DNA from: Phaeodactylum tricornutum CCAP 1055/1
Lineage: Eukaryota; Bacillariophyta; Bacillariophyceae; Surirellales; Neidiaceae
Reading direction: 5' to 3'
DNA length: 64,000 nt
Assembly: GCF_000150955.2 (NCBI RefSeq)
Contig: NC_011686.1
Span: forward strand, 638,472 to 702,471
Part shown: piece after piece, positions 49,739 to 60,226 of the stretch
How the letters are laid out: the number at the start of each line of letters is the position of its first letter
Position numbering within the stretch: the stretch's first letter is position 1
Made by a program: the position numbers and the translations under genes
Notes under the pieces: model-generated
Databases searched by the model: none
Told to the model about the DNA's origin: nothing
Seen by the model: the letters and a program-made list of their open reading frames with translations, nothing else

Positions 49739-50785
49739 ATGACTACCGAAGAAATTCCCAAAACAATGAAACGCCTCGTCGTCAAGGCGCCTGGAAAAGA
49801 TGTGGCCAGCTGCCAGATTGAAACCGAAGAAGTGCCGGTTCCCGAACCAGGAGCAGGTCAAGTCTTAATCAAAGTTACAGCTGCGGCTATTAATCCTTCG
49901 GACTATGGTTCGTGGCCCAATTGTCGTCCGGAGCAGTGCCCCTTTGCCATGGGCAAAGAAGGCTGTGGCGTCGTGGTTAAAACTGGATCAGGCATACTCA
50001 CGTCCCTTATTTGCGGCGTCGGTACCAAAGTGGGCTTCTCGAATCTGCAGAACAAACAGGGTTCTTATTCGGAATTTGTCGTTGCCGACGCCTATACAAG
50101 CGTCTTTCGGATGCCAAACGACCTCCCCATCGAAGATGCCGCCTCCTTTTTCGTCAACCCGTACACAGCCATAGGAATCCTGGATACAGTCAAGTCGGAA
50201 GGGTCCAAGGCCTTTGTCCACACGGCCGCAGCTTCCCAGTTGGGACAGATGTTAATTAAGGTTGCGCCATCCCAAAACGTCGAGATTATCTGTGTCGTTC
50301 GGCGGCAAGATCAAGCCGATCTACTCAGAAACATTGGTGCCAAGCATATTGTCGTTACGGGCAAGGACGACTCGTGGAAGCAAAAGCTCAAAGCCAAAAT
50401 CGATGAGCTAAATGCAACGGTCGCTTTCGATGCCGTCGCTGGAAGGTCAGCTGGAGATCTTTTGGACCTCATGCCTGTGAAAGGAACAGTCTATGTCTAC
50501 GGAGGTCTTGCTGGAAAAGTGGAGAATGTCAATCCGATGGCACTCATCTACCACGAGAAAAAACTCAAGGGTTTTTTCTTAACAGCGTGGATCCAGCATG
50601 GCGGTATGCTGGCAACAATACCTCGAATGATGATGGCAGGACACAAGGTCAATACAGGGCTCTCCGGTGGCTGGAGTAGTTCGAAGTTCAAAGATACGTC
50701 GTTGGAGAACGTACAGTCGGACATTGTCCAGATGCTCAACAGTAGTGTTACTGGTCAGAAGCTACGCGTTCGGTTGGACTCTTGA
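49739..50785 (+). CDS. Zinc-free MDR-family NAD(P)H oxidoreductase (quinone/enoyl reductase-like)
   Basis: 348 residues from ATG 49739 (MTTEEIPKTMKRLVV); an earlier in-frame ATG at 49700 would add 13 hydrophobic residues. The medium-chain dehydrogenase/reductase layout is clear: N-terminal GroES-like part (PEPGAGQVLIKVTAAAINPSD, then MGKEGCGVV) and a nucleotide-binding part (VHTAAASQLGQM, LRNIGAKHIV). Between them PNDLPIEDAASFFVNPYTA matches the quinone oxidoreductase/enoyl-reductase branch. The cysteine ligands of zinc alcohol dehydrogenases are missing. The substrate is unknown. It shares an upstream region with the carbonic anhydrase gene. Confidence 0.85.
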   Translation: MTTEEIPKTMKRLVVKAPGKDVASCQIETEEVPVPEPGAGQVLIKVTAAAINPSDYGSWPNCRPEQCPFAMGKEGCGVVVKTGSGILTSLICGVGTKVGFSNLQNKQGSYSEFVVADAYTSVFRMPNDLPIEDAASFFVNPYTAIGILDTVKSEGSKAFVHTAAASQLGQMLIKVAPSQNVEIICVVRRQDQADLLRNIGAKHIVVTGKDDSWKQKLKAKIDELNATVAFDAVAGRSAGDLLDLMPVKGTVYVYGGLAGKVENVNPMALIYHEKKLKGFFLTAWIQHGGMLATIPRMMMAGHKVNTGLSGGWSSSKFKDTSLENVQSDIVQMLNSSVTGQKLRVRLDS

Positions 50786-51079
50786 GAAATACATTTCGCG
50801 CTCCGTCACAGGAAAATACGCATGTATTATTCTTTTGAAACGGATTATACAGTACTTTTACTTCTATGCCTCTTTTGAAGATTCTGTTCACAGTGGGTCT
50901 GGCTACATCTATAACGGAGTTGAAAGCATGATGGTGGCTCGGCTGAGTCGACTTACTGTATACTGGGTTACTCTGGTCTATAGACAATCACTGACATTAA
51001 GAAGCGCCTGATGGGCACACTAATGACCAATAAATCGCGCTGCGGAGAAAAAGTCTTTCTATTTTCGTACCCTCAATCT

Positions 51080-53032
51080 TCAGCGCTTACTTTGAAGCAC
51101 GAGCTCTGGACGGGCTTGCAGCATGTGGAACAATGCGTCCGGTCCGTACAACTGGCCAGCTCGGTGCAAAATGATCGGTAAGATCTCCCATAGAAGATTG
51201 CTGTAGTTTCGGATCACGCCTCGCCCAGCTCTGTTGAGTCTCAGCCAATGCAACATGGCTTCCGACAGGAATTGTAGTTTGGATTGCTGTTGTTTTGACA
51301 CTACTCCTCCAGTAAATACACAAGCATTCCATACAAATAAGTCGTGCAAATCGACACTATGCTGTAGTGCCTCCACTAGATGGCCCAGGCCTTCTTCGTC
51401 AAAGCGATTGAATTGGAGCTCCAAGCAGGCCAAAGAAGAATGGGGCAACGAACTTGCTATTGCACGGCAAGCGTCATTACCAGCCGAATTAGATGCCAGC
51501 GACAAGCGGACCAGCGATTTAGCGCTGGACAAAGAGCGCCCCAAAGTTTCCACTCCGTGGTCTGTGAGGTGGCAATTGGACAAATTCAAATCGTAGATGG
51601 TAGTTTTAGATCGAGATAGCAAGTCTGCAACGGCATGCATACCTGATGTTCCCAATCTGTTCCTACTCACGTCCAGGACGCCCAATGAAGCATTGTTCAA
51701 CAAGCTGCTACATAAGTCAACAAAGCCGCAGTCGGTCATTCTGATGTCCGCCAAGTGGAGTTTGCGCAAGGAAGTATGTGAGGCGATCGTTGTCCTCAGG
51801 ACAGAAACTCCTTCGTCACCCCAAGGGCATTCAGAAATATCCAAAGACTCGATTCTGGTGAGAGATGATATCGTATGCGCAAGCATTTGGGCAGCTAGAA
51901 CTGAGCAGAAATTGTTGTTTTGGATATTGAGCGAGCTCAGAGAAGCGTGTAGGTACAGCCCTCTACACAGTTCTATCAAATCGCCATTTCCAAGGCCAGT
52001 GTCGGACAGAGACAAATGTTCCAGGCTACTAGCTTGTTGAGCAATGTGAGCTAGTAGCCCACCGCATCCCGTCAACTCGTGGTCACGGAGCTCCAATTGC
52101 TTCAAGAAGAGCTGGCCAGCATCGGTGACAGCGCGTAGCTCAGCCACTCCAAATTGGCTGGAAATTACCCGCAAGACACGAAGACTTGAGTTTTTCCGTA
52201 ACAAGGCGGAAAGCGGGTGTTCGTCAGAAGGCTGCGCACAGGATATCATTGTCGTTGCTGAAAACCCCAAGTCACACTGAGCGATGTGAATTTCAGAAAG
52301 TGTACCATTTCTGCAAGATTCCAAGACTGTACCCCATGATCCCCGATCCATTGAAACTTGCATGCATTCCAACATGAAAAGCGAAGAGGATTGCGAAATG
52401 CCATTGGCAAGGCGCTCTGCAGCAGTTGGACTCAGTGTGAGTCCTTTCAGAGTCAGTGCTTTTAGTTTTCCACTGACCATGATCATTTCTAAATCCCCCA
52501 ACTCATCATTTCCAAACTTTGAATCCTCCTGCTCATCGCAATGGATCATCACGACGTCCTGGTAGTCCGTACTACTGCTTGTTTCGTGGACGGCATCTCC
52601 AAGCTCTACTGATTGTATTGACACATTCCGGCGGAGACCTTCTACGAGAGCTTGCCATGCAGCATAGTCGCTATCGCTGCTCCAAGACGTGACGACGAGG
52701 CGTTGAAGGGTTTTGTTCTGCTCCAATATCCGACTCAGAATGGAATAGTTGATATCGCTGTCTTTATTGGAAGAAGGAGCCGTGTCTTTGCCAGGCAGCC
52801 AAAGATCTAGAGTTTTCACAACAGTGTTGTGTTCGAGTGCAGACAGCAGACACATCATATCAGACCAGCTAACAGTCCACAGTGGCAAACGGCGGAACGA
52901 AAGATATGTCAGCGTCGGATCATTGGAACGCAATTGATGCGCCAAATCGTTTACGATTGGATTGCAGGAAGTGACATCGCATTTATGGATTTGATCGCCA
53001 AGATGGTTGTCGATTTGCTTGCCGCTAATCAT
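51080..53032 (-). CDS. Leucine-rich-repeat protein, ribonuclease-inhibitor type
   Basis: 650 residues from ATG 53032. Most of the chain consists of LRRs of about 28 residues of the RI/NLRC type, clearest in the C-terminal half: LSSLNIQNNNFCSV, IESLDISECPWGDEG, LGVLDVSRNRLGTSG, IYDLNLSNCHLTDHG, LVRLSLASNSAGNDA and LACLELQFNRFDEEG. No NACHT, kinase, F-box or transmembrane segment is visible. Such proteins are binding platforms; the partner is unknown. The last 60 residues are non-repetitive and include LRLNRAGRGVIRNYSNLLW, a cap that has a counterpart (IELNQAGRGDLLR) in the LRR gene at 58252. Confidence 0.85.
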   Translation of the reverse strand: MISGKQIDNHLGDQIHKCDVTSCNPIVNDLAHQLRSNDPTLTYLSFRRLPLWTVSWSDMMCLLSALEHNTVVKTLDLWLPGKDTAPSSNKDSDINYSILSRILEQNKTLQRLVVTSWSSDSDYAAWQALVEGLRRNVSIQSVELGDAVHETSSSTDYQDVVMIHCDEQEDSKFGNDELGDLEMIMVSGKLKALTLKGLTLSPTAAERLANGISQSSSLFMLECMQVSMDRGSWGTVLESCRNGTLSEIHIAQCDLGFSATTMISCAQPSDEHPLSALLRKNSSLRVLRVISSQFGVAELRAVTDAGQLFLKQLELRDHELTGCGGLLAHIAQQASSLEHLSLSDTGLGNGDLIELCRGLYLHASLSSLNIQNNNFCSVLAAQMLAHTISSLTRIESLDISECPWGDEGVSVLRTTIASHTSLRKLHLADIRMTDCGFVDLCSSLLNNASLGVLDVSRNRLGTSGMHAVADLLSRSKTTIYDLNLSNCHLTDHGVETLGRSLSSAKSLVRLSLASNSAGNDACRAIASSLPHSSLACLELQFNRFDEEGLGHLVEALQHSVDLHDLFVWNACVFTGGVVSKQQQSKLQFLSEAMLHWLRLNRAGRGVIRNYSNLLWEILPIILHRAGQLYGPDALFHMLQARPELVLQSKR

Positions 53033-54023
53033 GGGTGACTTGATTTGCGTCTACTTGTGGGGTCGACAGATGACACGACTCGAAAAGAGATATGCCTACG
53101 CAACGGTTGCTAGAGTTGCTCTGAGTGTGAGTGCAGATTCTTTTCAGCACCCAATGTTGAGTAATTTCTGATGTGGCTCATGGTGTCGAACAGAGGCGCA
53201 AATGGCAAGTTTTGTGAAGAGTATTTTTCAGCATTTTATTGGGCCTTTCTTTTAAGTCTCACCGTTAGTGATTTGAATGACTTGAAATGTCTTAACAATA
53301 AGTTGCGTCGAACACCACAGTAGTAAAACGACCAATAGCGACCAAACGCAATCTCGACCACTTGAGTCCCGTCAAAGATTTGATCCCACAACACTCACAG
53401 TCCGCTGCCAATTTTCGGAATGGCACAGAAGGCAATATTTCTCGTAACAGCATTGACTATGAACCACTTGTGTCTCTTTCGGTTCAGAATACAATATGAC
53501 TCTTTCGAGTGTCACACCAAGATTGAGTCAAGACTAAGCATCTTGAAGGGGCGTATTCCATGAAATTTGCGAACTCCTTGTAATTATTTAAATCCACCAT
53601 AAACTCGACTTAATGGCGTTTGGTGCTTTTTCTCTCAAGTTTCCACAAGCGAGGCATCGTTTCTGACGTGATCAAATTGTTCGGAGTCCTTGAATTGTAA
53701 GGAAAATAAATATCTCCTTCTGCGGGCTCGATTGGCGTGCTGTGTCGAACAACAAGCCATTCTCTGTTCCGTCACTTTAGGACTGCGCTTGACAAACTCT
53801 GTCTTCCTCCAGCGCGGCTTCCGTGTTGGAAGGAACCGTTGCCTTCATCGATTGCGAGTTCGAGCAGATTTCACGCTTTGAGCGTAGTTTTCTCGTGAAA
53901 ATTGTGGGAATCGAGGATCAACAATTTATCGTTAGTGAGTTTCTTGCACCAGGCTACAGTAGTTAGCTATCGACAAACACCACACGACACCACAGGCCTG
54001 TTCTGTTCTTTTCTTAGAACCCA
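53033..54023. other. 1-kb divergent intergenic region (LRR gene / MORN gene)
   Basis: No gene recognised; both promoters should lie here. A TGACGTG site occurs near 53663. An ORF at 53690-53881 is not convincing. Confidence 0.45.
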
Positions 54024-55361
54024 ATGCCTCCTCGCAATCCGTCCAATCTTGGGATGCATCGACAAGAGCAGAGCGGTGAACAATCAACTCCGTTGAATTC
54101 GTCTCCGCCGGCTGGTCCTCTGACGGTCACGGCGGACCGGGATCTGCTGGAGATATCAGAGCTACAGCTAAGCCAACGGTTTTCCACGCACCAGCACCAC
54201 GTCCGTTCCACTTCGGAGTCCGCGGCAACGTGTCGAAAGCATCAGCAGACGCGAGAAACGCTTCCTCGCTCACAATCGCTACCGCCACCAGAAATAAGCG
54301 CTGCTCGATCGGGAGACATTCGGGCCGAGCACGGGCAATGTCCCAGTTGCGGACAACAGCTATTTATAGTTTCAGAAAGGACACACCGAGGTCTTTTCAA
54401 GGGCTTGTTGCCAAAGAATAGAAAAGACAAGCAAGCCACCAAAAAGATCGTGCGGAAACCTCTCTCTGTGGAAGGTCACGTTGAGAGGGGGCAGTGTTTG
54501 GATTGCCGAGGTTTGCCTCCCGCAAGGGGACCACAGCATCTCGGTGGCAGCACTACCGCCAACCAGAACAATCTTGATCTTTTGCCCACACCTGGCGTTG
54601 CTCCTGTCGCCTCTCTTCCAACCGGACGAACGCTGGAGGACGAGGATTGGCTGCCACAATCGCTTACAGCATACGCAATGCCCATTCTACACGCTACTGA
54701 ATCGAGCTCCCTCGGTATAAATCAAAATTGCAGCAACACAGCTATTTATCAAGGGCAATTTAACATCTACGGCGAGCGTGACGGTCAGGGTACCATGACT
54801 TGGAGCAATGGCGATGTGTACGAGGGCGAATTCTTCAACGGCACTCGTCATGGTCAGGGCACACTCACCTTCGCAAATGGTTCAGAGTACGTCGGATGCT
54901 GGGAATGCAATTATATGCACGGAGTCGGCACCCGGCGTTTCCCTAATGGCGACATGTACGTTGGACAATACTACGACGGCCAGCGTCAGGGTCAGGGTCG
55001 CTTCTACTTTGCCAACGGTGACATGTATATTGGTGCATGGAAAGACGATTACATGCACGGTGCCGGTCGGTACTACTATCAGGGGGGACAGCGTTTCGAG
55101 GGTGGCTTCGTGCAGGGAAAACGGCAAGGGCGGGGCAAAATGCAGCGGCTAGATGGCAGTTTGGATGTCTACTGGTACAACGCTGATCAACGACAAGGAG
55201 CGGGTGTCCGGTGGTCCCCAGAACGTACCAAGGCTTGGAAATTGGAGCACGGCAAAGTGCAGAAGAAGTTGAGCGTGGCCGAAGCCGTCAGTCTCGTTTA
55301 TGATCGTGCGTCCCAAAGTCAAGGCCAGGAGGGCTGTGTTACCGATAACACTTTTACGTGA
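54024..55361 (+). CDS. MORN-repeat protein
   Basis: 445 residues from ATG 54024. A polar, probably disordered N-terminal half with basic clusters (LLPKNRKDKQATKKIVRK) contains paired Cys (CPSCGQQ; RGQCLDCRG) that could bind zinc. From about residue 247 come about six MORN repeats of 23 residues: GDVYEGEFFNGTRHGQG, GSEYVGCWECNYMHGVG, GDMYVGQYYDGQRQGQG, GDMYIGAWKDDYMHGAG and QRFEGGFVQGKRQGRG. MORN repeats bind membranes or phospholipids or act as scaffolds. A charged C-terminal tail follows. There is no kinase or SET domain after the repeats. The exact role is unknown. Confidence 0.88.
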   Translation: MPPRNPSNLGMHRQEQSGEQSTPLNSSPPAGPLTVTADRDLLEISELQLSQRFSTHQHHVRSTSESAATCRKHQQTRETLPRSQSLPPPEISAARSGDIRAEHGQCPSCGQQLFIVSERTHRGLFKGLLPKNRKDKQATKKIVRKPLSVEGHVERGQCLDCRGLPPARGPQHLGGSTTANQNNLDLLPTPGVAPVASLPTGRTLEDEDWLPQSLTAYAMPILHATESSSLGINQNCSNTAIYQGQFNIYGERDGQGTMTWSNGDVYEGEFFNGTRHGQGTLTFANGSEYVGCWECNYMHGVGTRRFPNGDMYVGQYYDGQRQGQGRFYFANGDMYIGAWKDDYMHGAGRYYYQGGQRFEGGFVQGKRQGRGKMQRLDGSLDVYWYNADQRQGAGVRWSPERTKAWKLEHGKVQKKLSVAEAVSLVYDRASQSQGQEGCVTDNTFT

Positions 55362-55790
55362 ACTATATCGCCACACATTTGGGTACAAAATAGCGTTTCT
55401 TAACCACTGTTCGTGACATTCTAAATGGAGTCCTTTCAGTTTATTGTGCGCACCTATGTGTGGACAGTTCTGTGTTGGCTGCCCTTTTAGCGTGGGACAA
55501 CGGAGTCAATGAGAGAAGTGCTTCCAATGTTACAAATTGATCTCGCAATGTGATGGTTCCAGACGCGAGCGTCACTGACGCTTCCCTACATTTGGTAATT
55601 TATGTATGTATGCCCAGAATCTCCCCTGAACAGAAGTACCTCTTTGTTCACACGTTAATCACGTGTTTGTCTATACGGATCCACCGTGTTTCGCAGATGA
55701 CTTTTCCGACACCAAGAACTTTGTCGCAAGGTGCGCTGGAGTGACAATGAAGGACTTACTAGAATTACTCTTTGTTCAATAACTATAAAT
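55362..55790. other. 429-bp convergent intergenic stretch
   Basis: It lies between the 3' ends of the MORN gene and the silicon transporter gene. No gene or repeat was seen. Confidence 0.5.
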
Positions 55791-57329
55791 TTACTCATCA
55801 GCCTCAGATGAACCTGTCCGTCTCGTCTCCGATCCCTCCCCATTGGCTTTCCCACTTTCCATCTCATGAATGGATTTAAGGTAGTCCGCGACGGACGGGT
55901 CCGCCATCATGAGATCCTTCAACGCTGTTGGTGCATGTTCAGCGAAGCCGGGTAGCTTGACCAAGTGCCCAGGTCCCAGATGAAGCTGGTCCGAATCGTC
56001 GCTCATGTCCTTTGCCGCACGTTCCTCAGCGGTGCCGATGTATACCTCATCACGTTGGAACCCAGCAACTTTCTTGTGAATGGCGGCGAGAACCCAGGCT
56101 CCGGAGCAGATACCGATAGCTTCCAAGACCAGACAAATCCGGAGGAAAATGTAGGTGAAGGGGTTGGACAAAAAGGCTATGGGGAAGGCCGAAGCCACCA
56201 GCTGCCAAGAAATAGACGCTACGATGGTTGTGATGATGGCACCAAGAAGACCCGTGTCGAAGAGCTTTTGGAAGCCGTCCGAGACTCCGAAGATATTTTC
56301 TTCGCCCTCAGCAATCTCAACACTAGTTACTCGCGCAATGAAGAACATGCAGGACACTACGCAGAGCTGTCGTCCAATCATAAAGCCCGGAAGATTGTTA
56401 CCGTCGCCTTTGAAAAGCAAGTCGCAAGTTTTCTTGGCGAAAACGGAATCTCCTCGTTCAGCCTTGGGAATCTTGGCGACGGCAAAGAACGCAATTTGCA
56501 TACCCTCGAGCAAACCAACAACAGACATGAGCACAAAAAAGACGATAACAGCAACCGATGGCGGTACGCCTTCCCACATGGTAGTCTTGCCGGCAAAGAG
56601 TGCGGCCAAGGTCACCGCGAAGCAGTATCCCAAGATTGCGAGGGAACCGAGACAGCGTGACCAGAAAAAGAGATTCTGGAGCCCATTGCGGGGTTCTTCG
56701 TTGGACTCGATCTTCTTGCCGGAAAGTGCGGCCACGAGCATCTGTACAAGGTAGGACGCATGTAGCAGTCCGGAAAACTCAATAGCCATCGCAACCCAGA
56801 GGGTGAAGAGCGCAAAGTAGTTGTTGATGTAGTCGAGCATGCATAGGGAGGCATTGACCTGTGAGTTGAGTTGCCCCACCATGGCTGTGAAGAGGATCAT
56901 GGCCAGACCACTGCCCAGGAACATATTCGTAAGCACGTAAGGAAAGCCCCAAAGCTCGGCATCCTTTAGCGGACCGCCTGACATGTTGACAACAAAGACA
57001 GTCAAGACGACCATGAACTGCCGACCCAAGAGGTACCGATCCAGGTTGTCGCCCTTGTGGGCAATTGCAGTGCACTTGTAAGCAATAGGATGCGAGTCCT
57101 TGTAGAGCTCTCTGTTGACGGGTGCCAGTCCGACCAATGATCCCTGACCTCCCTCCACCATGGTGAGCCACAAGACTCCGCCCCAAATAGCAACAAAGGC
57201 AACGGCAGAGTTAACATCGGAGGAGAGCTTGGTCTCTTCGTTGAAGATCAGACCCATAATGATAATGGTCGAGAAAACGAGTAGGCCCACCGAGTAGGCA
57301 CACTTGATGACGTTACCTGCATCCACCAT
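55791..57329 (-). CDS. SIT: Silicon (silicic acid) transporter
   Basis: 512 residues from ATG 57329 (MVDAGNVIKCAYS), the usual diatom SIT length; the in-frame extension upstream is not part of the conserved protein. The four G-x-Q motifs of diatom SITs are present: EGGQ (59-62), GRQ (102-104), EGMQ (275-278) and GRQ (319-321). They come as two repeats of EG-x-Q then GRQ, which fits the inverted two-half fold. About ten hydrophobic segments are seen, then a hydrophilic, acidic C-terminal tail from about 420. SITs carry silicic acid with sodium across the plasma membrane. P. tricornutum needs little silicon yet keeps several SIT genes. No frame breaks. Confidence 0.95.
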   Translation of the reverse strand: MVDAGNVIKCAYSVGLLVFSTIIIMGLIFNEETKLSSDVNSAVAFVAIWGGVLWLTMVEGGQGSLVGLAPVNRELYKDSHPIAYKCTAIAHKGDNLDRYLLGRQFMVVLTVFVVNMSGGPLKDAELWGFPYVLTNMFLGSGLAMILFTAMVGQLNSQVNASLCMLDYINNYFALFTLWVAMAIEFSGLLHASYLVQMLVAALSGKKIESNEEPRNGLQNLFFWSRCLGSLAILGYCFAVTLAALFAGKTTMWEGVPPSVAVIVFFVLMSVVGLLEGMQIAFFAVAKIPKAERGDSVFAKKTCDLLFKGDGNNLPGFMIGRQLCVVSCMFFIARVTSVEIAEGEENIFGVSDGFQKLFDTGLLGAIITTIVASISWQLVASAFPIAFLSNPFTYIFLRICLVLEAIGICSGAWVLAAIHKKVAGFQRDEVYIGTAEERAAKDMSDDSDQLHLGPGHLVKLPGFAEHAPTALKDLMMADPSVADYLKSIHEMESGKANGEGSETRRTGSSEADE

Positions 57330-58251
57330 TGTTGTATTATTGCGCTTACTTTTTCTGTAAGCGAGAAAGTTAGCGTTTGGGCTTGACTTGTTTGGATGCA
57401 CCTTGATCAAACTGCGTCCAGAACAAATATGTAAGTACTGGGTTTCCTAGTTGGAAGGTGAGCATTGAACTTGTTCGCCAGTATGGCAAGCATTCTGCTT
57501 TTGGCGGTTTCGCTAAATTCAGATGTCGGTTAACTTCAATCTTGGAAAGCATAGTAATCGAACTATTTACAGTTATATCTACCGTTACCAAGGAATTTTT
57601 CGCGAGCTAGGAATTTACTTAAAGCTTGCGCGCTCGACGAATTTTGTGGATGAGCATAGTAAAAGACCGACTACGGTTATTTAGTCAGCTTGAAAACCGG
57701 CGACCCATGATTGAATAGTCCCAATGGATATGTCGCGTACATGGAACGAAACTGGATTTGTCCCTTTCGCACGAATCATATAGTTGAATGTTTGCAAGCT
57801 AATAAATGGTTCGTCGTGGACGACAGACATTTTTATGCTTGCATTCCCCGTGACACTCCGAGCTTTTCGTATTGTCGTCGCAGGCGCAAAAGCATCCCAA
57901 CACCTCGTGCGGTGTTCCTACCGCTGCACCTAACAGTCAGGAACATTTGTCCGCTCGGCGTTGTACAGCGTCTTATTCTTCCGACACGCGTTTTTGTCCA
58001 TAAGAAGCATATTTGTATGATTAGTAACGTTACATGAAAAAATTTGACGATTTCACGAACTGCATTGATGATGCAAAGTCTAACCAAGCTCGGCTGGACA
58101 CGGTGAAGCTCGTCAATGACTGTTGATGATACAAGGCCTATTAATGTCACATCAGCTTCTCGTGCTGTTGCTCCCGCATGCGCAGGGAGAATGTGCTGAG
58201 AGGAGGTGAATTGAGTTGTCAACTGGGGATGGTTACAGCGCATAGCACCCG
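57330..58251. other. 922-bp stretch upstream of SIT
   Basis: It contains the SIT promoter and the 3' end of the LRR gene on its right. A plus ORF at 57711-58037 starts with TTG and has no recognised features. Confidence 0.45.
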
Positions 58252-59846
58252 CTACGAAGCTTCTGTTCGAGCGCGTTTTGCGGGCCACTGCTGAATGGTC
58301 GTCTCATCCTCGGTATTCCCGCCCTGCTTGGACCGAACGATATGCGACTTCCACTGCAAAAAAGCAACGAGTGGATCCCGGATTGTGTCATGGATGCGCA
58401 AAAAGAACCAGAGCGCCGTCGGGTCGTGCAGTTCGCCCATAAAGGTGCCGAGTTTGGCCAGGGATGGGGATCGCAACAAGTCTCCGCGACCAGCTTGGTT
58501 GAGTTCAATAAGTAAGTTGAACAGCCCCTGGAAGCGGTGAGAATCTACCATGACTGAACACCACAGCCCATGATTGTGCTCTAGCGCTTCCAGAATAGAA
58601 TTGTAGCCGTCTTCGCCAATGTTGGGATTTTGTCGAATATCTACAATTGGTGAAAGCACCACGCACAAACCACAAAAAACGTCAGGAAGGAGCGGATTGG
58701 TACTTGTCAAAAAGTACGAGTCTGGCTGGCTGGCTAGCCAGCCAACCACCCGTTCCGGATTAGGAGGAACGTACCTAGACTTGTCAAGAAGCTATTCGTG
58801 TTGAGTGCACCGGCAATTGTCTGACACTGATCATCGTTCAAGTGCATGGAACGGAGCGTCAAATCTTGTAGTGTAGTCGAATCCTGTAAAAGCGCCTTTA
58901 AAGCATTTTGGCTCATCATGGAATTACTATCCGTCACCTTTGTTTCGGGATGCGTCGATAACGCCAGCGCTCGTAAGTTGCTCATGTCAATCCATGCGGT
59001 CAAGACAGGATCGAGAGACACAGCCGTCCTCAAATGCAGACCGGTGATGCGAACTTCTTCCAAGCTTTCCTGCATAGTTTCAAAAACATCCGCCAGGTCC
59101 TGTACTTGATCCGCATCCGCCAATTCCAATCGCTGAACATCCAGAATGGTCAGGTTGCGTGCCCGTGGTAAAGCCTCCAGCAAGGACGCGGTATGGATGG
59201 TTCCGTGGTCTTTCCGCGGCACGTAGCCGTCGGAAACAATCAAGGTTCGAATGCTTTCCATTTCGGCAATCTTGGTGAACAACGTGAGTTGATCTTCCAC
59301 CATACTGAGGAATTCGTGTCCTATTTCTACACGTTGAATGCTCCAGTTCAGTGGCAGCAAGCTAACTAGAGACAAGAAGAATCGATCAAAGTTCACACGA
59401 TCACGCAAGGATTCGTTAATGAACAAGTACAACGCATCGAGACGGTTCTCCTCGATGCGTTCCAGCAGACTCTCCATGACGGCAAAGGTCGTTTTGGGTC
59501 CGAGTGAGGGGAGCAGGACACCGAGACGCAGTGTCCGGCTAATGTAAATAATAAGAGTAACACGAGAGGGATCAATGTGCAGCAGAGTCTTTTCTCCTTT
59601 CCATGAAAAAGGTAGCGCTTGTGAGATACAACAACACACTTGACTTTGAGAAAGAATTGCCACACGTGTGAATGTGCTGTACGCACGTGGTGTGCTACCC
59701 AGTGAAACGAGCGAAGGAGGGTGATCCAAAAAAGTCCAGATCCTACCTACTTCCAGCAACCACAACGTGGCAGCGTCCGCAGACACCGTCCCATCAAGTG
59801 CATCGTATCCCGAGAAATCGTTGCGCTCTAGATTGTAGCTCCACAT
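58252..59846 (-). CDS. Leucine-rich-repeat-like protein, two exons
   Basis: Exons 59846-58775 and 58640-58252 join over a 134-bp intron with a GTACGT donor and a TTGTAG acceptor. The join restores an LRR consensus: FLTSL + DIRQNPNIGEDGYNSI. The product has 486 residues. Repeats are irregular in the first exon (LTILDVQRLELADAD, LEEVRITGLHL, LRALALSTHPET, LQDLTLRSMHLNDDQ). The end, LLIELNQAGRGDLLR, has a counterpart in the LRR protein at 51080 (LRLNRAGRG), so the two may share a capping region and origin. No other domain was seen and the function is unknown. Without splicing, a stop follows TFLLIRNGWLAG. Confidence 0.75.
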
Positions 59847-60226
59847 AAATCCACGTAGATATCATACTGACATCGAGGACTTTCTCCGCCCATCAGAAAT
59901 TTTGAGATTTTATTTAGAGTTACTTACAGTTACCTACTACGATGCAACAGGCAGAGACTTTCTCTGTCCGACCGAAATTCGGTGAAAGTCACGGACCATC
60001 ACGGACCTCATTTCATTCCGGGGAAGCGCTTCTGTAAAGCACAAATTCCTAACTAGAGCGGTAGGGTACTGTTTGGTCTCGAGCGTGTGTTGATTCCGCG
60101 GGTAGGGGACGTGACCCTACTGGTCGAGTACAAGGCACGGTGCAACACAAAAGCCACACAGGTGTGTGTCTCTTGGCAGAGGAGTGGACAACGAAGTGCA
60201 GGACTATCTTCACCGTAAGCGATTCC
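59847..60226. other. 380-bp divergent intergenic region
   Basis: It lies between two genes running apart. It has a short doubled motif, TCACGGACC at about 59990, and nothing else was recognised. Confidence 0.4.

Noticed and set aside
57711-58037. 108-codon ORF upstream of SIT
   Set aside because: TTG start, no domain, lies in the expected promoter of SIT.
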